Assembly: GCA_913049915.1 (NCBI GenBank)
Contig: CAJWZC010000001.1
Location: 1 to 64,000 of the forward strand
Direction of reading: 5' to 3'
Length of the DNA: 64,000 nucleotides
DNA from: an uncultured Colwellia sp.
GTDB lineage: Bacteria > Pseudomonadota > Gammaproteobacteria > Enterobacterales > Alteromonadaceae
Below the pieces are notes generated by a model. The model had not been told where the DNA came from. It saw only the letters and a program-made list of their open reading frames with translations, and ran no database searches. This document shows, piece after piece, positions 47,101 to 58,200 of the stretch. Position numbers and translations under genes: made by a program. How positions within the stretch are numbered: the first letter of the stretch is position 1; every line of letters begins with the position of its first letter.

Positions 47101-50100
47101 TTAGCTGATGGCCGAGTAGTAAAACAAGCAAAAGCTACATTACCTACAGTAAACTCACCTGAACGTATTGTCGAAGTTGAAAAAATTGTAGAGAAAATTG
47201 TTGAAGTTGAAAAAATTGTATACCTGAACGCTGATGGTACTGTCTCAGATAGAATGCCTGTTAACGCACAAACGACACACGCTTTACCTGTTATTCAGCA
47301 AACTTCAAATCAGCCAAGTACGTTAGCAGCAGATATCGAACGTAGTGTTAGCCAATTTGTTGAGCATCAACAACAAGTGCTCAATGTACATGAACAGTAC
47401 ATGCAAGGGCCAAAAGCGTATGCTAAAACAGTTGATACTGTACTAATCGCAGTTTCTGAGAAGCAAGTAGATGGTGAAGTACCTGAAAGTGTTGAGCGTA
47501 CGTTGAATATGTATCACGATTTTCAATCTCAAACGTTGCGTGTTCACGAGCAATACCTAAATAATCAAAGCGATAACATGACGACTATGCTATCGGAAAA
47601 TGCGTTACCGGGACATGTGCCATCGGCTATTGTTACACCAACGGTTATTGCACAGCCTTTTATTAACCAAGCTGTACCGGTAGCTAAACCTGTAGCAGTA
47701 CCAGTAGCTAAAGCTGTATCTAAGGCTTCGGCAGTTGAGACAGTGGCAATTGTTACAGCACCTACGACACCAGTATTAGATTTAGCACGTATTCAAACCG
47801 TGATGATGGAAGTGGTCGCTGACAAAACTGGTTACCCAACTGAAATGTTAGAACTTGGCATGGATATGGAGGCTGATCTTGGTATTGACTCTATCAAACG
47901 TGTTGAAATATTAGGTTCAGTGCAAGAAATCATTAACGACTTACCTGAGCTTAACCCTGAAGATTTAGCTGAGCTACGCACTTTAGGTGAAATTGTTACT
48001 TATATGCAAAGTAAAGTCAAAGCCTTACCTACAACACAAGTAGTAACAAGTGTCGCAACACCAGTACCAACAAAATCAGCGACTGCAGCCGCAGTTATTG
48101 ACCTTGAACATATCCAAACGGTAATGATGGAAGTGGTTGCCGATAAAACAGGTTACCCAACTGAAATGCTAGAGCTTGGCATGGATATGGAAGCTGACCT
48201 TGGTATTGATTCTATCAAACGTGTTGAAATATTAGGTTCAGTGCAAGAAATCATTCAGGACTTACCAGAATTGAATCCAGAAGATTTAGCCGAGCTTCGC
48301 ACCTTAGGTGAAATAGTTACTTATATGCAGAGCAAAGTAGCTGCCTTTCCTGTAACACAAGCAGTAACACAAGTAGCAACTACAGCTGAAGTGTTAGTAG
48401 CACCTGTTGCTATTGATCTTGACCATATTCAAAATGTAATGATGGAAGTGGTTGCTGATAAAACAGGTTACCCAACTGAAATGTTAGAGCTTGGCATGGA
48501 TATGGAAGCTGACCTTGGTATTGATTCTATCAAACGTGTTGAAATCTTAGGTGCAGTGCAAGAAATAATTGAAGACTTACCTGAGCTAAACCCTGAAGAT
48601 TTAGCTGAGTTACGCACTTTAGGTGAAATAGTCAGCTACATGCAAAGCAAAGTAGACGTCGTTCCTTCAACACAAGTAGAAACTACAGCTGAAGTCTTAG
48701 TAGCGACAGTTGCTATCGATTTAGACCATATCCAAAACGTGATGATGGAAGTAGTCGCGGATAAAACTGGTTACCCTACTGAAATGCTAGAGCTTGGCAT
48801 GGATATGGAAGCTGACTTAGGTATAGATTCTATCAAACGTGTTGAAATCTTAGGTGCAGTGCAAGAAATTATTGAAGACTTACCTGAGCTTAACCCTGAA
48901 GATTTAGCTGAGTTACGTACCTTAGGTGAAATAGTTAACTACATGCAAAGCAAAGTCGAAGCCTTACCGGTAACATCAGTAGCGGCGGAAGTTACTACAC
49001 AATTACAAACAACATCAGCTCCAGTTGCCATTGACCTTGATCACATCCAAAACGTGATGATGGAAGTGGTTGCTGACAAAACAGGTTATCCACCTGAAAT
49101 GTTAGAGCTTGCTATGGATATGGAAGCTGATCTTGGTATTGATTCTATCAAACGTGTTGAAATCTTAGGTGCAGTGCAAGAAATCATTGAAGACCTACCT
49201 GAGCTTAACCCTGAAGATTTAGCTGAGTTACGTACCTTAGGTGAAATCGTTAGGTATATGCAGGGGAAAGTGCAAAGTAAAGTAGTTGCATTACCTACGG
49301 CAGAATTAGCACAGACGACAACGTCTGTAGCGGTAACTAAAACGCCAGTACCTATCGATTTAGACCATATCCAAAATGTGATGATGGAAGTGGTTGCCGA
49401 TAAAACAGGTTACCCACCAGAAATGTTAGAGCTTGCTATGGATATGGAAGCTGATTTAGGTATCGATTCTATCAAACGTGTTGAAATTTTAGGTGCGGTG
49501 CAAGAAATCATTGAAGACTTACCTGAGCTTAATCCTGAAGATTTAGCTGAGTTACGTACCTTAGGTGAAATCGTCAGGCATATGCAGGAGAAAGTGCAGA
49601 GTAAAGCTCCGCCTTTACCGCCAACTAAACCTACAACACCACCGACATCTCCATCGTCGTCAAAAACTACAGTAACAGAGAAGTCACTAACATCAACTAG
49701 CACAGCTATCGCAGACCCGGCACCGAGTGCAACTGTTGCCTTACAGGCATTGTCGTCAGTAACTAAAATAGTGCAAGACTTCAACATTAATGGTCATGCA
49801 GAGCAACCCAATGCACTTGTCGTTGATGATGGCAGTGGCGCAGCAGTAGCGGTAAGTTCAAAGTTAGTTAAAGAAGGTTGGCAAGTTACGGTATTAAAAC
49901 CTAACTGGCTTGTTGAAAGTTCGAAAAAGACTTTTAACAAAGCGGTTAAGTTAGTTGAAATAGGCAGTAACGACAAAACGGTAGATGAAGAGCAAGTAAA
50001 ACGATTACTTGAACAGCACGCACAACTTGATGCGGTTATTTACTTGCAAGCACAGAACACCACTACCAATATTGATAATATTGGTAGTATAGAATTTCCA

Positions 50101-52548
50101 GAAGCGGCGAAACAAGGTTTAATGTTAGCGTTTGTTTTAGCTAAATTATGTCAGGTTAAATCGGCTAAAGTTGCTCGCGCTTCTTTTGTTGTAGTTACCA
50201 GACAAGGTGGAACACTCGGCTTTACGAACACTGGTAGTACCGGCGAACAAAACGTTAAAGCAGACTTACACGCAGATTTAGTGCAAGGCGGTTTAGCTGG
50301 CTTAGTGAAAACCCTTTCCCATGAGTGGCGAGCACAGGTAGATACTGACCTTGGCGTATTTTGTCGTGTTATTGATTTATCAGAAAAATTAGCGGCTGAT
50401 AAAGCGGCAACAATTATCTGTGATGAATTACTTGATGTGAACACCTCACTTATTGAAGTGGCACATGATACCGATAACCTAAGTAATGATTTGGGTAAAC
50501 GTTTAACACTCGTTGGTGTAAAAACTGACAGTTATACGTTAGAGCAAAAAGTTACGTTAGATAGCGATAAGATTGACAGCAACTCTATCTTTTTAGTGAG
50601 TGGTGGTGCTAAAGGCGTTACCGCACATTGTGTTATTGAAATAGCTAAGCAACATCAAGCAAAATTCATTTTACTTGGTCGTTCACCGCTTCTCGAAAGT
50701 GAAGCTGAAAATGAAGAAGACAGAGGTACTGAGCCAAGTTGGGCCAATGGTCATCACGATGAAGTAGCGCTGAAAAAAGCTGCTATGCAGGTATTAATTG
50801 CCTCAGGTGAAAAACCAACGCCTGTTAAGGTAACGCAATTTGTTCGTCCAATTTTAGCCAATCGTGAAATTGTTCAAACGCTAACTGCTATTAAAGCGGC
50901 TGGTGGACATGCACAATACGTTGCGGCAGATGTTACTGATAGTCAAAGTGTTAGTGATGCTGTTGCTCCTGCGTTGGCTGCTCTCGCTGGCATGTCAGCA
51001 GAATCGCCATTAACCATCACGGGTATTATTCATGGTGCCGGCGTACTTGCTGATAAATTTATCGAGCAAAAAACATTAGCTGAATTTGATGCGGTTTACC
51101 GTACTAAAATTGATGGTTTATTGTCATTGTTATCGGTATGTCAGCCAGAAAATATTAAACATTTGGTCTTGTTTTCATCAGCTGCAGGTTTCTACGGCAA
51201 CCCAGGTCAGTCTGATTATTCAATCGCCAACGATATATTAAATAAAACCGCATACCGTTTTAAGGCGCAACACCCTAACGCTCAAGTATTGAGTTTCAAC
51301 TGGGGACCTTGGGATGGCGGTATGGTTACTCCTGCACTAAAACGTATGTTCAATGCGCGTGGTGTTTATATTATTCCACTTGATGCCGGCGCTAAATTAT
51401 TAGTGAGTGAGTTAAGTGCTAACACTAACCGTTGTGCGCAAATTCTTGTCGGTAATGATTTATCTAGTCCATCATCTCCAACGGCAGCAGACAACGGCCA
51501 AGAAAAGCCAGTAGAGGAGTCTTCACTAAAAAAGTCACAAGTTAGTCGCTTACTCACCATAAACAAAGCGGCGCGTGTTATTAAAACACTGCAAGCGACT
51601 AACAATACTTTTTTAGCAGACCACGTTATCGGTAAAGAACAGGTATTCCCAACAGTTTGTGCCATCACTTGGATGAGTGATGCAGCGCAAAGTGTTTATC
51701 CTGAATATGTTTATCAAGGTATAAATGATTACAAGCTATTCAAAGGAGTAACCTTTGATCAAGCAACGTTAGCTAAGAAAAAGAGCAAAGACTTTTTTAT
51801 TGATATGAAAGTTGATATAAAGATCCAAGAAGATGGTAGCAATACCTTATTGATTGATAGCCAAATATCATCAGTCAATGACGCCGGTAAAACTGTCTTT
51901 CATTACAGCGGTCAAGTTGTCTTAGTTGCGCAAGCGAGTCAGCCTATTGAGGTGATTTCAGTAATAACGAGTGAATTAGCAGATAAGTTAACGACTACAA
52001 CCGCTAGCGAAGCTAAAGCGTTATACCAAAACGGCACCTTATTTCATGGTGAAAGTTTACAAGGTATTACCCACGTTATCGAGTGTGATGAAAAGGGCTT
52101 ATTGCTAGCTTGTAAAGTACCCGAAGTAGCCCAGCAGAAGCAGGGTGATTTCCCTATTTCGACAAGTAATAACTCAGCAAGTAATATTTTCGCCAACGAT
52201 CTCGCTTATCAAGCCATGTTAGTTTGGGCAAAAAGAGAATTGGGTCTAGGTAGCTTACCGTCAAGTACGCAAGCATGGCATGTTTATGCTCAAGTTGAGC
52301 TAGGTCAACGCTTTTACTTACAGTTAACTGTTGTGCAAAGCAATGGCAAAGGTGGTAAACGTGGCAAGTTAGTCGCAGATGTCAACTTTATTAGCGAAGA
52401 TGGTTTGTTACTCGCTGAAATGAAGTCAGCAAAAGTCACCGCTAGCGTGAGTTTAAATGACCTATTTTTATCTGCAGGCTCTGTCAATAATACAGCAGCC
52501 AGTGATGTAAAAGCTGTTGAAGCGAAAACAGCAGGAATAGCTAATTAG
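44146..52548 (+). CDS. pfaA: PfaA, multidomain polyunsaturated fatty acid synthase (KS-MAT-6xACP-KR-DH)
   Basis: A 2800-aa iterative synthase subunit. In order: ketosynthase (about 25-480, active C230 in DAACASS); malonyl-CoA acyltransferase (about 590-900, S704 in GHSFGE); a linker with VEKIVEKIVEVEKIV repeats; and six ACPs with the LGIDSIKR serine from S1249 to S1775. A ketoreductase follows (about 2145-2440, SGGAKGVTA and SDYSIANDILNKTAY), then a C-terminal PS-DH-like domain (about 2475-2790, H2493 in ADHVIG). ACPs must be activated by PfaE. I start at the ATG at 44146, preceded by GGTAGAG; the track's GTG at 44113 lies inside a direct repeat. The stop directly abuts pfaB. Confidence 0.97.
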   Translation: MTKKQQPIANNPVLSEADEKTFNSRLQECPIAIVGMASIFADAKNLEDYWDNIFESVNGIKDVPKSQWDIDAYYDSDPTVKDKTYCKRGGFLPEIDFDPMEFGLPPNILELTDISQLLSLVVAREVLNDAGIGDGSGYDRDKVGITLGVGGGQKQIAPLTSRLQGPVLEKVLKASGVDAEDRAMIIEKFKKAYIGWEENSFPGMLGNVIAGRIANRFDFGGTNCVVDAACASSLSAIKLAVSDLLEYRSEVMISGGVCCDNSPFMYMSFAKTPAFTTNDDIRPFDVDSKGMMIGEGIGMMAFKRLEDAERDGDKIYAVLKGIGTSSDGRFKSIYAPRPDGQAKALKRAYDDAGFEPKSCGLIEAHGTGTKAGDAAEFSGLLKHFSHNNDATQHIALGSVKSQIGHTKAAAGAAGMIKAVLALHHKVLPATINIDTPNPALDIENSPLYLNNETRPWMPREDGLPRRAGISSFGFGGTNFHMVLEEYQAKAAGKYRLNAVPQTLLFNAKDESTLIILLNNWQSKLSVGLEEQVFVFNALVTENQLKTPAANEARCGFVAKNALEALDMIKMALKQFSANASSDAWSIPTGLYYRKSALATAGKVVALFSGQGSQYVNMGRELACNFPTVMQAASDMDSQFSDAGLPQLSSTSYPIPVFNVDARKVQDEALRLTQHAQPAIGSFSVGLYKTFTQAGFKADFTAGHSFGELTALWAAGVLSEQDYMMLARSRGQAMAKPSADDNGNDNTDFDAGTMVAVVGEPTKITAVIKDINDISIANYNSNNQVVVAGVTSQIAIATETLKAQGYKVVPLPVSAAFHTPLVAHAQKPFAQAIDRAKFTAPSIPVFANGTGKAHSNKAADIKNALKKHILESVHFNKEIENIYADGGRVFVEFGPKNVLTKLVDNILEDKNDVVTIAVNANAKKSSDKQLRQAAVQLAVLGVSLDDIDPHNAVKRPLAAVKMSPLAMKLTGKSYVSAKTEKAFADALADGRVVKQAKATLPTVNSPERIVEVEKIVEKIVEVEKIVYLNADGTVSDRMPVNAQTTHALPVIQQTSNQPSTLAADIERSVSQFVEHQQQVLNVHEQYMQGPKAYAKTVDTVLIAVSEKQVDGEVPESVERTLNMYHDFQSQTLRVHEQYLNNQSDNMTTMLSENALPGHVPSAIVTPTVIAQPFINQAVPVAKPVAVPVAKAVSKASAVETVAIVTAPTTPVLDLARIQTVMMEVVADKTGYPTEMLELGMDMEADLGIDSIKRVEILGSVQEIINDLPELNPEDLAELRTLGEIVTYMQSKVKALPTTQVVTSVATPVPTKSATAAAVIDLEHIQTVMMEVVADKTGYPTEMLELGMDMEADLGIDSIKRVEILGSVQEIIQDLPELNPEDLAELRTLGEIVTYMQSKVAAFPVTQAVTQVATTAEVLVAPVAIDLDHIQNVMMEVVADKTGYPTEMLELGMDMEADLGIDSIKRVEILGAVQEIIEDLPELNPEDLAELRTLGEIVSYMQSKVDVVPSTQVETTAEVLVATVAIDLDHIQNVMMEVVADKTGYPTEMLELGMDMEADLGIDSIKRVEILGAVQEIIEDLPELNPEDLAELRTLGEIVNYMQSKVEALPVTSVAAEVTTQLQTTSAPVAIDLDHIQNVMMEVVADKTGYPPEMLELAMDMEADLGIDSIKRVEILGAVQEIIEDLPELNPEDLAELRTLGEIVRYMQGKVQSKVVALPTAELAQTTTSVAVTKTPVPIDLDHIQNVMMEVVADKTGYPPEMLELAMDMEADLGIDSIKRVEILGAVQEIIEDLPELNPEDLAELRTLGEIVRHMQEKVQSKAPPLPPTKPTTPPTSPSSSKTTVTEKSLTSTSTAIADPAPSATVALQALSSVTKIVQDFNINGHAEQPNALVVDDGSGAAVAVSSKLVKEGWQVTVLKPNWLVESSKKTFNKAVKLVEIGSNDKTVDEEQVKRLLEQHAQLDAVIYLQAQNTTTNIDNIGSIEFPEAAKQGLMLAFVLAKLCQVKSAKVARASFVVVTRQGGTLGFTNTGSTGEQNVKADLHADLVQGGLAGLVKTLSHEWRAQVDTDLGVFCRVIDLSEKLAADKAATIICDELLDVNTSLIEVAHDTDNLSNDLGKRLTLVGVKTDSYTLEQKVTLDSDKIDSNSIFLVSGGAKGVTAHCVIEIAKQHQAKFILLGRSPLLESEAENEEDRGTEPSWANGHHDEVALKKAAMQVLIASGEKPTPVKVTQFVRPILANREIVQTLTAIKAAGGHAQYVAADVTDSQSVSDAVAPALAALAGMSAESPLTITGIIHGAGVLADKFIEQKTLAEFDAVYRTKIDGLLSLLSVCQPENIKHLVLFSSAAGFYGNPGQSDYSIANDILNKTAYRFKAQHPNAQVLSFNWGPWDGGMVTPALKRMFNARGVYIIPLDAGAKLLVSELSANTNRCAQILVGNDLSSPSSPTAADNGQEKPVEESSLKKSQVSRLLTINKAARVIKTLQATNNTFLADHVIGKEQVFPTVCAITWMSDAAQSVYPEYVYQGINDYKLFKGVTFDQATLAKKKSKDFFIDMKVDIKIQEDGSNTLLIDSQISSVNDAGKTVFHYSGQVVLVAQASQPIEVISVITSELADKLTTTTASEAKALYQNGTLFHGESLQGITHVIECDEKGLLLACKVPEVAQQKQGDFPISTSNNSASNIFANDLAYQAMLVWAKRELGLGSLPSSTQAWHVYAQVELGQRFYLQLTVVQSNGKGGKRGKLVADVNFISEDGLLLAEMKSAKVTASVSLNDLFLSAGSVNNTAASDVKAVEAKTAGIAN
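47785..49590 (+). repeat. Six tandem ACP-coding repeats in pfaA
   Basis: Six copies of about 300-325 bp, counted by DLGIDSIKR codons near 47881, 48202, 48517, 48820, 49135 and 49459. Copies 1-4 read PTEMLELGMDMEA and copies 5-6 PPEMLELAMDMEA. Copies 1-2 have LGSVQEII and 3-6 LGAVQEIIED, showing duplication in steps. The linkers vary (Ala/Pro/Thr/Val-rich). ACP number is linked in the literature to product yield. Confidence 0.95.
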
Positions 52549-55269
52549 ATGCTAACTAATGAAATAGCCATCGTTGGTATTGATAGTCAATTTGGCGAGT
52601 TTGCTAATATTGACCGCGTTGCCCGTGCCCTTTACGTAGGTAAACAGGTAGGTAAAGGGATAGGTAGAGGCTTAGATGAAGGCTTAGGCAATGAGATAAA
52701 CATAGCCAATACCACTATTAATGGTGTTACTAATGATTCTATAACGCGTATGCTTGGCGCACTCTCTTTTGGTAAACTAGCTCAGCAAGAAAAAAATAGA
52801 GTGCTAAAGCAACTGGATGTGATTGTTATCTGTGAGCAGTCACTTGATCTTGAAAGCAATGTTAAAGTTGAAGGTCATATCAATAGTGTGACCGTGGTTA
52901 GCCATTTAAGTGAAGCATTGAAGCTTGCACTACCGTTAATCGATAAAGGCAGATTTGTAGCGCTATCAGGATTAAACCTAGCTACGTCGAGTAAAGAAGT
53001 TGAGCAAAACACTGTTGAGAATACTGATCAGAACAATAAGACTATTAGCTTTGATGGTGATTTTAATGGCTATCAGTCCACTTCAGGTATTGCCAGTCTA
53101 TTACTTGCACCACTAGTAATAGCAAAGCAAAGTCAGCTCTCTATTTATGCTCAGCTCAATGGTTTATCGATTTCAGCGGTCAATGCTGATGCCATGAAAG
53201 CAGCGATACTTAAATCTTTAAAAAGTATTGACCAAAAGCAAATTTCGCTAATAGAAGTCTCAGCCCTTGAAGATGAATTTCACAGTGACTTAGAATCGTC
53301 TGTATTACTTGAGGCTTACGCCAACGCGTATGAAGGTACATATGCTGGAGACCCGCTAACGCGCGCTATTAGTTGTGCACGAAGCATTACCGGGGAGGGC
53401 GCTGGTTTCTCGCAAGTATTAGGATTACTGCGCACAGTTATTGCACTGCAGCAGCGTTATATTCCTGGCATTAATAATTGGCAAACACCAAAAAAAGAGC
53501 AACTTCCCTACGATATTAATAGCTGGAAAGCATCAAGTTTTTACTTCCCTACAGAATCAAGAACGCGTTATCCCAATGCTGATGGTAGCAAGCACAGTGC
53601 GGCTTATAGTTGTTTAACTCAAGACAGTTATTGTCATTTGGTGTTATCGGAATATGCTCTTACGAATCCAGATGAAGACATTCGTTTAAACGGATTTCTT
53701 GCTAGTAGTGAGCTGCATTTAGTACTTGTTAATGGTGAGGATGAAGCTGAGTTGCAACAAAAGCTTTTACAGCTAGCTTCGTTATTACCAGTAAATAAAG
53801 GCCACGATGATTTAAAATTGATGGCCAATCAGCAATATCAACAGTACTTAACAACGTCGACTAAAAAGTATTCTATTGCATTACTGGCTGAATCGAATGA
53901 AGAGTTAACAAAAGAAATTCAGCTGGCTCAACAAGGCGTAAAAAACGTTTTTGTTAATTTGTCCCAAGCTGAGCTAGGAAAAACCACTTCATCTACCTCA
54001 ACGCAATGGAAAACACCTAAAGGCAGTTACTTCAGTGCAGAGCCTGCAGCAACATCAGCCGAAAACAGTAACAATGTCTGCTTTATGTATCCAGGTATTG
54101 GCGCAACGTATGTTGGTTTAGGTCGCGATTTATTTCAGTTGTTTCCCGAGATTTATAGCGACGTTGCAAACTTAGCTGATGATATAGGTAGCAGTTTAAA
54201 AGATACCTTGTTGAACCCGCGCAGCATCAGTCGTGTTGATTTTAAAGCACTGAAACAACGTGATTTAGACTTACGTGGTAATCTTGCTGATATCGCCGAA
54301 GCAGGGGTTGGTTTTGCTTGTGTTTTTAGTAAAATATTTACCAAGGTATTCAAACTTAATGCCGATTTTGCCACAGGATATTCCATGGGTGAAGTCAGTA
54401 TGTATGCCGCATTAGGTTGTTGGCAACAACCGGGTTTAATGAGCGCACGTTTGGCAAACTCGGCTACTTTCAATGAACGACTTTGTGGTGACTTATTAAC
54501 GCTACGTGAGCATTGGCATCTACCACTAGCAAAGTCCAACACTGAAATGACCAAAGCGCCAATTTGGGAAACTTACACCATCAAAGCCACATTGGCTCAA
54601 GTTGAAGCCGTCTGTATTGGTGAAACACGGGTCTATTGCACCATTATTAATACCCCAGACAGTGTTTTGTTAGCAGGTTTTCCTGCAGATTGTTTACGGG
54701 TAATTAAAAAGTTAGGTGTTCGTGCCATGGCACTTAATATGGCCAACGCTATTCATAGTCCGCCAGCAAAAGCCGAATACGATGACATGGTGGCGTTATA
54801 TACCATGGCGGTAAATGCCCGCATTAATACCAAGTTGTATTCAAGTTCTTGTTATTTACCTGTCCCACAATTAAGTAAAGCAATAGCTCACTCTATTGCC
54901 AAGTGTTTATGTGACCGCGTCGATTTTCCGCGTTTGGTTAAGACACTTTATAACAACGGTGCTCGCGTTTTTATTGAAATGGGTCCCGGTCGCTCACTGT
55001 GTAGCTGGGTTGATAAAACACTAGCACATGAGAACAAGCAGTCTGAACATAAGCAGCAACATAATCATCAAGAAGTCACGCAAGTAAAAGACGGCAGTAA
55101 TAAAACCAGCGTATCAGTACCGGTAAATGCTAAAGGCGTTAGTGACGAATTAACGTATTTTCGTGCTATTGCGAAATTAGTCAGTCACGGCGTAAAGCTT
55201 GACCTTAATAGCTTGTTTTATGGTTCGATTGTCATGACGAGAAAAGTCCTGCAAGCCAGTGATAGATAA
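52549..55269 (+). CDS. pfaB: PfaB, acyltransferase subunit of polyunsaturated fatty acid synthase
   Basis: A 906-aa protein with a decayed ketosynthase-like N-terminal part (starts IAIVGIDSQFGEF but lacks the usual Cys motif; ISCARSITGEGAGFSQVLGLLRTVIALQQRYIPG remains). A C-terminal acyltransferase domain follows (about 510-850, S612 in GYSMGEVSMYAALG). PfaB is regarded as the subunit that largely decides EPA versus DHA in Pfa systems. The start codon follows the pfaA stop with no spacer, so translation is probably coupled. A His/Gln/Lys-rich stretch (SEHKQQHNHQEV) lies near 830. Confidence 0.95.
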   Translation: MLTNEIAIVGIDSQFGEFANIDRVARALYVGKQVGKGIGRGLDEGLGNEINIANTTINGVTNDSITRMLGALSFGKLAQQEKNRVLKQLDVIVICEQSLDLESNVKVEGHINSVTVVSHLSEALKLALPLIDKGRFVALSGLNLATSSKEVEQNTVENTDQNNKTISFDGDFNGYQSTSGIASLLLAPLVIAKQSQLSIYAQLNGLSISAVNADAMKAAILKSLKSIDQKQISLIEVSALEDEFHSDLESSVLLEAYANAYEGTYAGDPLTRAISCARSITGEGAGFSQVLGLLRTVIALQQRYIPGINNWQTPKKEQLPYDINSWKASSFYFPTESRTRYPNADGSKHSAAYSCLTQDSYCHLVLSEYALTNPDEDIRLNGFLASSELHLVLVNGEDEAELQQKLLQLASLLPVNKGHDDLKLMANQQYQQYLTTSTKKYSIALLAESNEELTKEIQLAQQGVKNVFVNLSQAELGKTTSSTSTQWKTPKGSYFSAEPAATSAENSNNVCFMYPGIGATYVGLGRDLFQLFPEIYSDVANLADDIGSSLKDTLLNPRSISRVDFKALKQRDLDLRGNLADIAEAGVGFACVFSKIFTKVFKLNADFATGYSMGEVSMYAALGCWQQPGLMSARLANSATFNERLCGDLLTLREHWHLPLAKSNTEMTKAPIWETYTIKATLAQVEAVCIGETRVYCTIINTPDSVLLAGFPADCLRVIKKLGVRAMALNMANAIHSPPAKAEYDDMVALYTMAVNARINTKLYSSSCYLPVPQLSKAIAHSIAKCLCDRVDFPRLVKTLYNNGARVFIEMGPGRSLCSWVDKTLAHENKQSEHKQQHNHQEVTQVKDGSNKTSVSVPVNAKGVSDELTYFRAIAKLVSHGVKLDLNSLFYGSIVMTRKVLQASDR

Positions 55270-55284
55270 CAATAAGAGAAATAC

Positions 55285-58200
55285 ATGGAAAACATAGCCG
55301 TAGTAGGTATAGCAAATTTATTTCCCGGTTCAAGTGCACCAGAAGAATTCTGGCAACAACTGCTGACTAAGCAAGATTGTCGCAGTAAAGCCACCTATGA
55401 ACAAATGGGCGCGGATGTAGAAAAATACATAGGAAAAAAAGGTGATACTGATAAGTTTTATTGTGTCCATGGCGGGTATATTCGAGGTTTCAACTTTGAT
55501 GCCCAGTCTTTTTGTCACAGCAGTAATATTTCAGGCACTAAGGACTTAACGAGTAATGATTTAACTATTGAGTATCTAACGCAACTTGATGATTTAAACC
55601 AATGGTCTTTGTATGTAACACAACAAGCACTCGTTGATGCCGGATATTGGCGTAGTGATAAGTTAGCGAACTGTGGCGTTATTTTAGGTAATTTATCTTT
55701 CCCAACAAAATCGTCGAATCATTTATTTATGCCTTTGTATCACCAAGTGGTTGATGACACCTTAAAGCAAGTGATTGATAACGATTTTGAACTTACGCCA
55801 TTTTCAAAAGATGAATCTGAACAGCCAGTCCACGAAGGTTTAGTGCACGAGGATAATGCATTAGTTGCGGGTTATCCTGCGGCATTGTTAGCAAAAGCGG
55901 CGGGTTTAGGTGGCGCACATTTCTCTCTTGATGCTGCCTGTGCCTCAAGCTGTTACTCAGTAAAACTGGCTTGTGATTATTTGCATACCGGAAAAGCCGA
56001 TATGATGTTGGCTGGCGCGGTATCTGGCGCAGATCCTATGTTTGTTAATATGGGGTTCTCAATTTTTCAAGCTTACCCAGCGAATAATATTCACGCCCCG
56101 TTTGATAAAAACTCGCAAGGACTCTTTGCCGGTGAAGGTGCCGGTATGATGGTACTTAAACGCCATAGCGATGCTGTGCGAGATGGCGATAAAATTCACG
56201 CTATTATCAAAGGTGGCGCACTATCTAACGATGGTAAAGGCGAATTTGTGTTAAGCCCTAATACTAAAGGGCAAGTACTGGTCTATGAACGTGCTTATGA
56301 AAATGCACAAGTAAATCCAGCAGATGTCGATTACATAGAATGTCATGCTACAGGTACACCTAAAGGTGATAATGTTGAGCTGGCTTCAATGGAAACCTTC
56401 TTCTCTCGCTATGGTCTTTTTGGTGATAAAAGTGATGGCAATACCGAAGTTAAAAAACCTTTATTAGGCTCAGTTAAATCGAATTTAGGTCACTTACTTA
56501 CCGCGGCAGGTATGCCAGGTATGACTAAAGCTATTTGGGCGCTTAATCACGGAAAAATTCCCGGGACTATTAATCTGAATGAGCCATTAAGCTCGAAAAA
56601 AGGTTATTTTGGTGCTGCTCAAATGCCAACCCAAACTATTGATTGGCCAGTTAAAGCAAATAATTCACAAAAACCACGTACTGCAGGAGTTAGTGTATTT
56701 GGTTTTGGTGGCTCTAATGCCCATTTGGTTTTACAGCAGCCAACCTACACCTTAGAAACCGCAACGTTATCTGCAACAAAGACAGTAGCGAAACCTGCGC
56801 AACCTTTAGCGATTGTTGGTATGGACGCACACTTTGGCTCAGCGCATAATTTATCAGCCTTTAAAACATTACTCGACAAGAAAGCCACCACGTTTAGAGA
56901 GTTACCGCCAAAACGTTGGAAAGGTATTAATAACAATACCGCGGTAATGAATGCTTTAGCATTAAATAAAGCGCCAATGGGCGGTTATGTTGAAGACTTT
57001 GAACTCGATTTTTTACGCTTTAAAGTACCGCCAAACGAGCAGGATTGTTTGATCCCTCAGCAATTGATGATGATGAAAGTAGCTGACAATGCCGCGAAAG
57101 ACGCTAACTTAACACCCGGCAGTAATGTTGCGGTTTTAGTGGCCATGGGTATGGAGTTAGAGCTTCACCAATACCGTGGTCGTGTAAATTTAACCACACA
57201 AATTGAAGATAGCTTGTTGCAACAGGGTATAGAACTTAGCTTTGAACAACGCGAAACACTGACTAATATTGCCAAAGATGGCGTGGCTTTTGCCGCACAG
57301 CTTAACCAATACACCAGTTTTATTGGTAATATCATGGCGTCGCGTATTTCAGCTTTATGGGATTTTTCAGGGCCAGCAATTACTGTGTCAGCGGAAGAAA
57401 ACTCTGTTTATCGCTGTGTTGAATTAGCGCAGAACCTATTTCAAACGAGTGATGTTGATGCTGTTATTATTGCCGGTGTTGATCTTTCTGGCTCAATAGA
57501 AAATATCACCTTACGTCAACATTTTGGTGAAGTAGATTCAAGTAACCTTACACAGCATCTATCAGATAACGCATTGCTTGATAACTCACTACTAAATAAT
57601 AATCAATGGAAAGTAGGTGAAGGCGCCGCAGCCTTTGTGCTTAAGCCAAAAAGTAACGTTGACGAGCAGGGTGTTTATGCCACGATTGATGGCATTGCCT
57701 TTGTTAATGATAAAAGCGCACAAGCGATTGAAAAGGCGGCGAGTAACGCGCTTGCTCAAGCTAATATTAATGCCAATGATATAAGCCAAGTAGAAGCACA
57801 TAACAGTGGTTTTATAGCAGAGAATGAAGCTGAGAAAGCAAGTTTGCCTGCTTTGTATCAAGGTAAAACCATCAGCTCAGTGAAAAGCCAAATAGGTCAC
57901 ACCTTTAATGCCTCAGGTGCAGCCAGTATTATTAAAGTAGCACTGGCTTTATCTGCCCAAAGCAATACCAGCAGCATTACCTGTAGTAATCGTACTAACG
58001 GCAAAGAATACAGCGCGATTAATGGTCTAGGCAAAGACGGTAGTTGTGCACATCTTGTTTTATCATCAAGTGCTAATTCACGAGCCAAAGTAACTAACCA
58101 GTTAGAGAACGCTGTAAATCAAACCGCTGTTAAAAAAAGGCCTCAGTTAATAAAGACTATCGCGTTAGGTGGCAATGCCATTGATGAAACGATTATAAAA

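Noticed and set aside
49410-49787. 125-aa minus-strand ORF within pfaA
   Set aside because: Shadow of the ACP repeats and Pro/Thr linker of pfaA; no independent signals.
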